Below, one piece after another: positions 35,002 through 42,474 of a stretch of 64,000 nucleotides of DNA. Below the pieces are notes generated by a model. It had not been told where the DNA came from, ran no database searches, and saw only the letters and a program-made list of their open reading frames with translations. The number at the start of each line of letters is the position of its first letter. Within the stretch, counting starts at the first letter, position 1. The stretch is from Evansella sp. AB-P1 (GTDB taxonomy: Bacteria > Bacillota > Bacilli > Bacillales > Salisediminibacteriaceae): NCBI RefSeq assembly GCF_029688925.1, contig NZ_JARUKY010000017.1:44892-108891 (forward strand), given 5' to 3'. A program made the position numbers and the translations under genes.

Positions 35002-35017
35002 GGTGATTTTACTCACA
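35002..35017 (-). promoter_or_regulatory. Fnr-type box before the hemerythrin gene
   Basis: Minus strand TGTGAGTAAAATCACC matches 9 of 10 conserved bases. TAAGAT at 34980-34975 predicts a start near 34968, 41.5 from the centre. A further TTCACA...TGTGAA pair lies at about 35030-35055. Confidence 0.65.
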
Positions 35018-35195
35018 CGTCACTTTATGTTCACAGTAATTTATCAAAAATGTGAACAAGTGAAATTATGTATCTAGATTTCCAAAAGAAAAACCTTCAT
35101 TTATAAAATCAACGTTAGATTTTCTTCCACTTCTTAATTCTACTTGAAAGCAATAATATCCTTCAAATAAACATTCAGTGTAGAAACAATAAAAA

Positions 35196-35221
35196 ACATG
35201 TAGCTATAAACAACTACATGT
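35196..35221 (-). terminator. Terminator after the Nfu N-domain gene
   Basis: ACATGTAG pairs with CTACATGT; the minus strand continues with a run of six T. Confidence 0.8.
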
Positions 35222-35280
35222 CCAATACATTATTTTCTTTAGATAAAATCAAAACTACTTAAAAGGTATTACTAGTCATC

Positions 35281-35544
35281 TTAACTTTTATTAAATGCAA
35301 CTTCAATTTTAGGTAACAATTCATCCCATTCAACACCAGGTTCTTTATTAACCGTTACAAAATCCTGGTAACCAAAAATATTATCAACCCCATCAATTGC
35401 TAACAACTCTTTTGCTAATAGGTGATCTGGTTCATCACCTTTTTTAAATGACGCACTTCCCGTACCTTCAAAAAGTACTTCTGATGCTGTGAATTTCATT
35501 GCATTTGGGTTCGGTGTAGGCTCAGCTCTTACTTCGATTGCCAT
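35281..35544 (-). CDS. Nfu/NifU N-terminal-domain protein
   Basis: 87 residues beginning MAIEVRAEPTPNPNAMKF, the signature TPNPNAxKF of the Nfu N-terminal domain, with VDNIFGYQDFVTV in the middle. It lacks the CxxC domain of full Nfu scaffolds, as in many Bacilli. Probably linked to iron-sulfur cluster delivery. AAAGGAGG supports the start; it stands alone with its own terminator. Confidence 0.9.
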   Translation of the reverse strand: MAIEVRAEPTPNPNAMKFTASEVLFEGTGSASFKKGDEPDHLLAKELLAIDGVDNIFGYQDFVTVNKEPGVEWDELLPKIEVAFNKS

Positions 35545-35664
35545 AAATTCATTCCTCCTTTATATCAATATTATTATCTTATCACGTATGTATTATGAAG
35601 TTCAAAAAAATGGCATAGAACGTATCGAAACGATTAAGTCATTATTCTTTAATTATAAAGAAAA

Positions 35665-35680
35665 CTCGGCTATTGCCGAG
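35665..35680 (-). terminator. Terminator hairpin between two leftward genes
   Basis: CTCGGC-TATT-GCCGAG, followed on the minus strand by TTTTCTTTATAATT. It ends the gene at 35742. Confidence 0.75.
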
Positions 35681-35741
35681 CTTATAAAGCATTTTTAGGT
35701 TATTAAAGTTTTATTTGAAATCAGACTTAGAAATCAATTGA

Positions 35742-36365
35742 TTAATTTCGATGGGCAACTCCATTCATAGACATACGTAGCTTTTCTCTTTCTTTGGAGA
35801 GATAACTTAGTTCTTGTTTTATATGATTAACCTCAGAAATATCTCTTTTTTCTAATGCTTCTACAAGCTCCATTAATAAGTAATCTATTTCTGTTGAAAC
35901 AACATATTCTTTTACTTCTGGGTCGACACCATCCATTGGACTACGGTTTTTTTTAATCGTCCGGTATGACCCCATTTCCGCTTTTTCACCTCCACCTATT
36001 TTCATCACAGAAACAATTTTCCCTTTATCAAAACAGCTTACATAAATCCAGCCGCCTGTTGCTGTTTTAACTATAGCTCTCCCTTTTGTTTCTGTAATCA
36101 ATTCCTCTAATAAAATTGCCAAATCCTCCATCCAAATACATAACTCATTTAATTGAATTACCGTTAAATTCTCATCTGGTCGTTTTATTGGAATGATTAC
36201 TTGACCATCTTGTGATTTAATAACTAATTCAACTGTCTCCTTCTCATGGCGCCATGATATTCGAAATTGTGCTTGGAGCAATTTATGAATAAAGGACTTC
36301 AGTGCTGGTTTTGGTAATTCAATAAACACATCTTGAAACTCAGCCTGGAAGCAGCTCTCCTTCAT
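35742..36365 (-). CDS. Hypothetical soluble protein
   Basis: 207 residues, no signal or membrane segment. The first half reads as alternating strands (AEFQDVFIELPKPAL, FRISWRHEKETVELVIKS), the last 50 residues as charged coiled coil (LVEALEKRDISEVNHIKQEL). I recognise no family. The ATG at 36365 is chosen over a GTG two codons earlier because AAAGGAG lies seven bases ahead. Flanked by terminators, so monocistronic. Confidence 0.7.
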   Translation of the reverse strand: MKESCFQAEFQDVFIELPKPALKSFIHKLLQAQFRISWRHEKETVELVIKSQDGQVIIPIKRPDENLTVIQLNELCIWMEDLAILLEELITETKGRAIVKTATGGWIYVSCFDKGKIVSVMKIGGGEKAEMGSYRTIKKNRSPMDGVDPEVKEYVVSTEIDYLLMELVEALEKRDISEVNHIKQELSYLSKEREKLRMSMNGVAHRN

Positions 36366-36517
36366 GATCACGCTCCTTTCATGATTCTTATAGATATCGT
36401 ATGTATTTCGTGAAAAAAAAAGAAGAATTTTTTTCCTTTTAGCTTATCTTTTTTCTAAAGTAATCTATACTTTTTACTTTAAAAGCAACAGTGTTTTTGA
36501 AAAATGACAAAATAAAA

Positions 36518-36553
36518 AAAGATGTCTCGGTAAATTACCTTTTAGACATCTTT
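36518..36553 (-). terminator. Terminator after the Ipi-like gene
   Basis: AAAGATGTCT pairs with AGACATCTTT, with an inner GGTAAATTACC palindrome; seven T follow on the minus strand. Confidence 0.85.
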
Positions 36554-36579
36554 TCGTTATCTGCTTTTTCCTTAAAATA

Positions 36580-37146
36580 TTATAACGAAACAGCTATCGT
36601 TTGTTGAAAAGTACTTTTGTCAATTTCTTCACCGTCAAGTGCATATGTTACAATGGTTCCTTCAATCAATAACTCATCGTAATTACTTAAATCATCAAAT
36701 GTCCATACATCTTCATATGATAACGTTTCTCCAGGGTTTATTTCCTTCATTTCCAACATCATTGTAAACATTTTCCCTTCAGCATAATGATACAAAATTT
36801 TTCCATCTTCCCCTTTAATGATTACATCGTATTTCTGTCCAGAAGAAAAATCCAATTGTCTTTTCTTGTCTGCTTCATTGGTTAAGTTCATGTGAACGCT
36901 AATTGAATTAGAAGTTACATCAGCACTTAATTCAAATAGAATATCTTCGTAACGCATACTGCTAATTACCCCTTCCCCATTAGTCGTATCTTCATTCATA
37001 TCCTCCTCATGATTAGCTCTTTCATTTATATCCCCTTGTGTCGGAAGAGAACCTAAAGTAGTATTATTATTCGTATCGCCTGTACCACATGCAACTAGCA
37101 AAAGTATAAACAAAGAAAACAAGGTATATAAAGCTTTTTTCTTCAA
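36580..37146 (-). CDS. BsuPI/Ipi-related lipoprotein
   Basis: Lipoprotein signal (lipobox LLVACG) followed by an Asn/Glu-rich linker and a beta-sandwich domain of the intracellular proteinase inhibitor type (LNLTNEADK-like NLTNEADKKRQLDFSSGQKYD, then GETLSYEDVWTF). B. subtilis ipi encodes a cytosolic inhibitor next to yitT; here the homologue is exported and anchored, also next to yitT. The TTG start (37146) has GGAGG seven bases ahead. Confidence 0.85.
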   Translation of the reverse strand: MKKKALYTLFSLFILLLVACGTGDTNNNTTLGSLPTQGDINERANHEEDMNEDTTNGEGVISSMRYEDILFELSADVTSNSISVHMNLTNEADKKRQLDFSSGQKYDVIIKGEDGKILYHYAEGKMFTMMLEMKEINPGETLSYEDVWTFDDLSNYDELLIEGTIVTYALDGEEIDKSTFQQTIAVSL

Positions 37147-37209
37147 TTTAATTCCTCCATGAGATCCTATTTTCATATTAGACGACTATCATTTATATTG
37201 GTTTCACTT

Positions 37210-38052
37210 TTACGAGTCTTTTCGAAACATTCCAAAGATTCCTGTAGTTTGGACGATATTTGTAAAAGCTTTAGGATCTACTTCATCAATAATTTGTTTT
37301 AGTAGATATAACTCGTAACGTGTGATAACGATCATTAATATTTCTTTATCTTCCTTTGAATAGCCACCCTTTGCTGGAATTCTCGTTACACCTCTAGTAA
37401 TTTGCTTGTAAAAGGCTTGTTGAAGTTCATCTGCATTTTTCGTTACAATCATGGCCGTTAATTTCACATGACGAGTATGTAATGTGTCTATAATCCTTGA
37501 TAAAACATATAGTGTCAATAGTGTATAGAGGGCTTTCTCCATACCAAACATGACACCCGATGTTAATACGATAAATGCATTTAAGATAAAGAAATAGGAG
37601 CCAATTGGACGATCACTTTTACGAGCTAAAAGTAATGCTAGTATGTCTACTCCACCTGAAGATGCCCCAAATTTTAATATAACTCCAGCGCCAATTCCCC
37701 CTAGTACACCTCCAAAAACAGAATTTAGAATAATATCATTTGAAATCGTTTGAACTGGAATGAGCTCTAGAAATAAAGTTGTAAATGCTACGTTGATAAA
37801 GCTATACAGTGTAAAGCTTTTACCAACTTTTAGCCAACCTAATATTGCAACAGGAACATTGAGTATAAAGAGTAAAATACCAGGTGATAAGCCGACTAAT
37901 TCTGATAAAATTTGTGCAACCCCTGTAAACCCACTAGCAAATACGTTAGCAGGAATTAAGAATAAATTTAAGCTTAAAGCTAGAAGAACAGCACTTGCAA
38001 CTGCTATAATAATCTTTTTTCCTTCCTCTATCAAATTAATATTAGTAAACAT
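37210..38052 (-). CDS. yitT: YitT family membrane protein (DUF161/DUF2179)
   Basis: 280 residues: five to six membrane segments with FLIPANVFASGFTGVAQIL and GASSGGVDILALLL, then a soluble DUF2179 domain (MIVTKNADELQQAFYKQITRG, EILMIVITRYEL). Function unknown. The yitT-ipi adjacency matches B. subtilis. Confidence 0.92.
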   Translation of the reverse strand: MFTNINLIEEGKKIIIAVASAVLLALSLNLFLIPANVFASGFTGVAQILSELVGLSPGILLFILNVPVAILGWLKVGKSFTLYSFINVAFTTLFLELIPVQTISNDIILNSVFGGVLGGIGAGVILKFGASSGGVDILALLLARKSDRPIGSYFFILNAFIVLTSGVMFGMEKALYTLLTLYVLSRIIDTLHTRHVKLTAMIVTKNADELQQAFYKQITRGVTRIPAKGGYSKEDKEILMIVITRYELYLLKQIIDEVDPKAFTNIVQTTGIFGMFRKDS

Positions 38053-38207
38053 TTTATTCCTCCCTTCATTTTAATTATTGACCAACCAACAAAAAAGTAA
38101 CAAAATTGATCGTATGTATTAAAAAAATTTAATATGCTTTACTGAAAACAGTTCAATTTAAAATACTTCATCTAGGAAAACAGGACAGCCTTATCAATAA
38201 ATAATAA

Positions 38208-38233
38208 AACCATCATGCAGATGCATGATGGTT
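38208..38233 (-). terminator. Terminator overlapping the end of the gene at 38232
   Basis: AACCATCATGCA pairs with TGCATGATGGTT; the minus strand continues TTATTATTTA. Confidence 0.78.
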
Positions 38234-38504
38234 AGGCGTTATTTTGCTTTTTCCTATTATAATAATTTATGGAATATACTGCTCCTTCATCAACCATAGA
38301 ATTGTCTTCTACGTCGTAAGGATCAGAATGACCTACCTTTTCCACATAATATGGCTCATGCTCTTCCTTTGTTTCCCTTTTCACTATTGCTTTCATCCGA
38401 TTCCAATAATGACCTACCTTTTCCCGATTATCTTGTTTATTCATAAGATAGGAACCAACTGCTACTGCTGAAACTAATGCTGTGGAGGTTAACCATTTAT
38501 TCAA
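38232..38504 (-). CDS. Hypothetical protein with N-terminal membrane helix
   Basis: 90 residues: a single hydrophobic N-terminal segment (WLTSTALVSAVAVGSYLM) and a charged, Tyr-containing tail. No family recognised. The TTG start has AAAGGAG nine bases ahead and a terminator follows, so it is probably a genuine small gene. Confidence 0.62.
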   Translation of the reverse strand: MNKWLTSTALVSAVAVGSYLMNKQDNREKVGHYWNRMKAIVKRETKEEHEPYYVEKVGHSDPYDVEDNSMVDEGAVYSINYYNRKKQNNA

Positions 38505-38629
38505 GAATATCCACTCCTTTGTAAAGGGTTAGTTATTATGTACCCACCTTACAAAATAATTAAACAAGTACATATTTTACTCCTTTTAAACCATATTAAG
38601 GTTAGAGGGCTAAACGAGGAGGGCAAACA

Positions 38630-38767
38630 ATGGATTATACAAAAGATAACAATAAAAAACCAAGGGATAATCAAGCACTAAATGAACATAAGAATGAAAG
38701 AGAAAGAGACAACCATTATAAACAACCACAAAAGAAGTCCTATTCCAAAAAAACAGATCACTTATAA
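38630..38767 (+). CDS. Small hydrophilic hypothetical protein (45 aa)
   Basis: ATG with ACGAGGAGGG ahead opens a 45-residue frame (MDYTKDNNKKPRDNQ..., ending KKTDHL), rich in Lys, Asn, Asp and Gln, without hydrophobic core. The good ribosome site and the terminator downstream (38802) favour a real gene. The composition resembles small spore proteins; identity unknown. Confidence 0.55.
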   Translation: MDYTKDNNKKPRDNQALNEHKNERERDNHYKQPQKKSYSKKTDHL

Positions 38768-38801
38768 GAAAAGCATCTTAGAATGAATTATCTCCCTTTA
38801 T

Positions 38802-38852
38802 AAAAGAAGAAAAGCACCTCATGTTAGACATGAAGGTGCTTTTCTTCTTTTA
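38802..38852. terminator. Bidirectional terminator between converging genes
   Basis: AAAAGAAGAAAAGCACCT pairs with AAGGTGCTTTTCTTCTTTT around a short inner stem (ATGT/ACAT). Serves the rightward small gene and the leftward rhodanese gene. Confidence 0.88.
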
Positions 38853-38853
38853 T

Positions 38854-39231
38854 TTATTTCCACTTCTTTAATTCTTCAGGACTTTGGATGTAGTGTTCTG
38901 GACCATTCTTCGTATCCCCATCCCAAGATAACATGCCCCCATTAAAGTTTGTTACTTTATCAAAGCCATTTTCTTTCATATATAGAGAGACGTTTTGTGA
39001 ACGGTTACCACTACGACAAATAAATACATACTCATTATTTTTATCAAAGCCATCTAATAATGAGGGGATAGTATTCATTGGTAGTAGAGGTACTCCCGGT
39101 ATATGTCCAGCTTCATATTCATCTAATTCTCTAACATCAATTATTACCTTACCTTTTTCAGGAGATTTTACTAATTCTTTTAATTCTTCTGTATCAATTT
39201 GCTTAATTCCATCTTGTTCAAAGCTCACCAC
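38854..39231 (-). CDS. Rhodanese-like sulfurtransferase domain protein
   Basis: 125 residues with the full rhodanese layout: VIIDVRELDEYEAGHIPG, active-site loop CRSGNRS, and GGMLSWDG. Catalytic Cys is present. Cytosolic. A start at the next codon (GTG 39228) is equally plausible. Physiological sulfur donor unknown. Confidence 0.88.
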   Translation of the reverse strand: MVSFEQDGIKQIDTEELKELVKSPEKGKVIIDVRELDEYEAGHIPGVPLLPMNTIPSLLDGFDKNNEYVFICRSGNRSQNVSLYMKENGFDKVTNFNGGMLSWDGDTKNGPEHYIQSPEELKKWK

Positions 39232-39309
39232 TTATCACCTCACTGTGTTAGTTATCACTAACATATTATAAAATACCAACGGTAGATGCAAAAATTTGGT
39301 CTTATATTA

Positions 39310-40446
39310 CTACTTTGTCGTATTCACATTGTCATGATTTTTCGTTATATGCTCGTTTTCCTCTAGGTTTTCTTTACGAAGCTTTAACAAACGGTATGTG
39401 TGACTTACGACTACCTTTGTGACTGCATATGTTGGTACTGCAATTAAAAAGCCGATAAAACCTAAGAAACGTCCTGCAACTAAAATTAAAATAATAATAG
39501 TTAAAGGATGAACAGCCAACTTTCTTCCCATTACTTGTGGTGCAATTAAATTACTTTCTATTTGCTGTACGATAACGATAGCAACAATGACCCAAATAGC
39601 TGACATTGGTGCAGTTATTAAAGCAACAATAACTGCAGGAACAGAACCAATCCACGGTCCGATAAACGGTATTAAATTTGTAAACATAGCAACTAATGCT
39701 AAAATAAGAGAATATTCAATCCCAATGATTAGATAGGAAATATACATTAGAATACCGACACACAAACTAACTAAAATTTGACCCTGAATATAGGAGCTTA
39801 ATGCTGTATCCATATCATTTAAGATGCGCTTACCCTCAATTTGCTGTTTTTCAGGAAAATATCGAAGAACTTGATTCGGAGCTTTATGACCATCCTTTAG
39901 TATATAAAACAGCATAAATGGAATTAAAATAATCATGAGAACTGCATTTGTAATTGCCCCAACAAACGATGCTACATTTGATGTTATAAAATCAACGGAT
40001 CTTGCTAAATTTGAAGTGATAGTCTCACTAATTTGTTCAATAGAAAAGTTTTCTGATTCTTGAAATTGTGCAATCCATTCAATTTCCTGGATCTTAATGA
40101 TTAAATTTTGTAATTCGTTGATTAAATATGGCATATTATCTACAAGGTTCATGACCTGTCTTTGTAATATAGGTCCAATTAAAAAAATGACTCCTGTTAA
40201 TACACCAATTAAAGCAATGTATATTAATAATATTGCAATTCCTTTAGGAACCTTTTGTTTATGTAATAAATTAACTATTGGCCGAAGTAAATAAAAAAGG
40301 ACACCAGCAATTAAAAATGGGATAAAGACAGTTTGCATAAATACAACAAGCGGTCGAAAGATAAACGAATTTATAGTACTTAAATAAATAATAACTAATA
40401 TTAAAATGATATAAATTAGAATTCTAAATAATTTACTTTTAAGCAA
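39310..40446 (-). CDS. AI-2E family permease
   Basis: About eight membrane segments in 378 residues with the AI-2E/UPF0118 pattern (FIPFLIAGVLFYLLRP, LIPFIGPWIGSVPAVI, GRKLAVHPLTIIIL). The TTG at 40446 is chosen: AGGAGG lies nine bases ahead and a perfect extended -10 promoter sits just upstream, inside the longer open frame. Relatives include autoinducer exporters and sodium/proton antiporters; substrate unknown. Confidence 0.85.
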   Translation of the reverse strand: MLKSKLFRILIYIILILVIIYLSTINSFIFRPLVVFMQTVFIPFLIAGVLFYLLRPIVNLLHKQKVPKGIAILLIYIALIGVLTGVIFLIGPILQRQVMNLVDNMPYLINELQNLIIKIQEIEWIAQFQESENFSIEQISETITSNLARSVDFITSNVASFVGAITNAVLMIILIPFMLFYILKDGHKAPNQVLRYFPEKQQIEGKRILNDMDTALSSYIQGQILVSLCVGILMYISYLIIGIEYSLILALVAMFTNLIPFIGPWIGSVPAVIVALITAPMSAIWVIVAIVIVQQIESNLIAPQVMGRKLAVHPLTIIILILVAGRFLGFIGFLIAVPTYAVTKVVVSHTYRLLKLRKENLEENEHITKNHDNVNTTK

Positions 40447-40477
40447 CGAATGCACCCTCCTTCTTCCAATTGTTGCT

Positions 40478-40486
40478 ATTATACCA
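40478..40486 (-). promoter_or_regulatory. Extended -10 promoter of the AI-2E family gene
   Basis: Minus strand TGGTATAAT is a perfect TGn-TATAAT element; start expected near 40471, 25 bases before the TTG codon. Confidence 0.7.
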
Positions 40487-40646
40487 TAGGTATATCTAGT
40501 AAAAACATTCATAAGCATTCAAACCTATTAAGTTATTTTTTATGCAATAAAAAGTTAAATCTCTTTGTTAAAAATTAATTAATAATATATCTATTTCCTA
40601 CTATTTCGAAAATAAAAATATAATAATATTGCACAAAAAGAAATTT

Positions 40647-40676
40647 TTGACAATTAGTAGTTTTTTTGATTAAATA
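40647..40676 (+). promoter_or_regulatory. SigA-like promoter of the TAXI gene
   Basis: A perfect TTGACA (40647-40652) is followed 17-18 bases later by TTAAATA (40670-40676), about 60 bases before the TTG start. Confidence 0.55.
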
Positions 40677-40734
40677 ATAGAATATCGACTAACTTTTTGT
40701 TGGTATAAAACATATTCTTAAGGGGGAATGGAAT

Positions 40735-41766
40735 TTGAGTAAGAAGTTATATTCCATGTTTGCATTGTTGTTAACAGCTATTTTATTTTTAGCTGCATGT
40801 GGTGATGGTAACAACAATAACAACGATGATGTAGCAGGTAACAACAACAATAATGATAACGATGCTGCAGATGAAGTTAACATCGGAAATCTTCAGCTAG
40901 GAACTGGTGGGACTGGTGGGACATACTACCCATTAGGTGGAGAAATGGCTACAGTTATCACCAACAACATTGAAGGTTATGATGGCTTTGATTTAAGTGC
41001 TGTTTCCTCAGGAGCTTCCGTAGATAACCTTGTTATGATTCGAGATGGGGAAGTTGCTCTTGGTATGACTGTGCACATCCCAGCAATCGATTCATTAACA
41101 GGTGATGGAGATTTTCATGGCGTTCCAGTTGAAAACTTCGGTTTTATGGGACACATCTATCCTGAAGTAATGCAAATTATTACTCCAGCAGGCTCTGGCA
41201 TTGAAACAATCGGAGATCTTGCCGGTAAAAACGTTGCAATCGGACCACCTGGAAGTGGTACACAAGCTCTTGCTAAATTAATTCTTGAAGCATATGGTTT
41301 AGAAGATGGAGATTATACGGCATTTGAAGAAAACTTCGGAGATGCTGCTGATCGTATTCAAGACGGTAACTTAGATGCTTCTTTCGGTCTTTTAGGTTTA
41401 CCAGCAAGTAGTATTGAAGGGTTAGCTCTAAACCGTGATATTCGAATGATACCGATTACTCCAGAGGGGCTAGCTTATGTAGAAGAAAATAGTGGCTATG
41501 AAGGCATGACCATTCCATCTGACTCTTATAGCTTCTTAGATGAAGATATTCAAGCTATTACAGCATACGCTATTCTTGTTGGATCGACAGATTTAATTGA
41601 CGAAGATCTAGGATATGCCATTACAAAAGCTTTATTCGAAAATAGAGATCAAATTTCTCACGACCAAGGTGCACACTTAACGAAAGAAAATGCACTTTTA
41701 GGTTCGGAAGGACTTCCAATGCATCCAGGTGCTGAAAGATATTTCCAAGAAGAAGGACTTCAATAA
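40735..41766 (+). CDS. TAXI-family TRAP transporter solute-binding lipoprotein
   Basis: Lipobox FLAACG (C22) and an Asn/Asp-rich linker precede a TAXI receptor domain: LGTGGTGGTYYPLGGEMA and GDLAGKNVAIGPPGSGTQ are family hallmarks. It captures a small organic anion or amino acid outside the membrane and delivers it to the fused permease at 42475. The TTG start has AAGGGGG eight bases ahead. A separate terminator follows, so stoichiometry may be skewed toward the receptor. Confidence 0.92.
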   Translation: MSKKLYSMFALLLTAILFLAACGDGNNNNNDDVAGNNNNNDNDAADEVNIGNLQLGTGGTGGTYYPLGGEMATVITNNIEGYDGFDLSAVSSGASVDNLVMIRDGEVALGMTVHIPAIDSLTGDGDFHGVPVENFGFMGHIYPEVMQIITPAGSGIETIGDLAGKNVAIGPPGSGTQALAKLILEAYGLEDGDYTAFEENFGDAADRIQDGNLDASFGLLGLPASSIEGLALNRDIRMIPITPEGLAYVEENSGYEGMTIPSDSYSFLDEDIQAITAYAILVGSTDLIDEDLGYAITKALFENRDQISHDQGAHLTKENALLGSEGLPMHPGAERYFQEEGLQ

Positions 41767-41781
41767 TCTTTTTAAAAATTT

Positions 41782-41815
41782 GGCCGGGCTTTCTAACAAT
41801 GTCCGGCCTTTTTAA
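41782..41815 (+). terminator. Terminator after the TAXI receptor gene
   Basis: GGCCGGGC pairs with GTCCGGCC, followed by TTTTTAAAA. Confidence 0.9.
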
Positions 41816-42287
41816 AACAAATTTATTCTTATAATGAAATAGTTTATAATCTAATTTCATACTCCGCCTATTAACCCATTTTATCCAAAAAGTACTCATA
41901 AATAATTTGGTATTTAAGAATACTTCGCGTAATTCCAAGTCAAAATAAGGGTTGGTCTTGTCGGAATATCGACGAAAACGCAGGAAAGATCCTCCTACAT
42001 TTTCGTCGATTTATACATTATAAGAGTAATGAAAGATGGAACAAGCTTTTTTATTTTGGATTTTTATAAATAATTTAAGTGTTACATAGGGTTGTATTTA
42101 TTAGCCATTTAAGTACATTGTTGTTTTAATTTTTTTATAAAAGTAATTCCATAGGAATGTTTAACAGAGACTTCATTCAAGAAAATACTTACACCCTAGA
42201 GTATGAAAATACTTTAAAAGGTAACATCAGATCCATGGGGACCCTTTCTGCGGGAAAGTGATAAAAAAGTCTCCGTAACGATGTACA

Positions 42288-42378
42288 AGCCAGGATGGCA
42301 GGATTACGCCGTTGCCAACAGGACGTGGGATGTAACGAATAAACAGTTAACCTATATTAGGCTTAACTATTTTCAGGA
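42288..42378 (+). repeat. Rearranged fragment of the composite repeat
   Basis: GCCAGGATGGCAGGATTACG and CCGTTGCC..ACAGGACGTGGG match the core at 63785-63830 in reverse; TGTAACGAATAAAC matches copy 1. The end CTATTTTCAGG is the terminal motif in reverse orientation. The gap 41816-42474 also holds an inverted repeat (41968-41978 with 42000-42010). Confidence 0.6.
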
Positions 42379-42474
42379 AAGCCCCTCCTTACAACTAAAT
42401 TTTTCCGCTTGTAGAAATAGAAATAAAAAATTATTTTCAGGTTAACTATTACTATTTTTTTAGGTGGTGAACGT

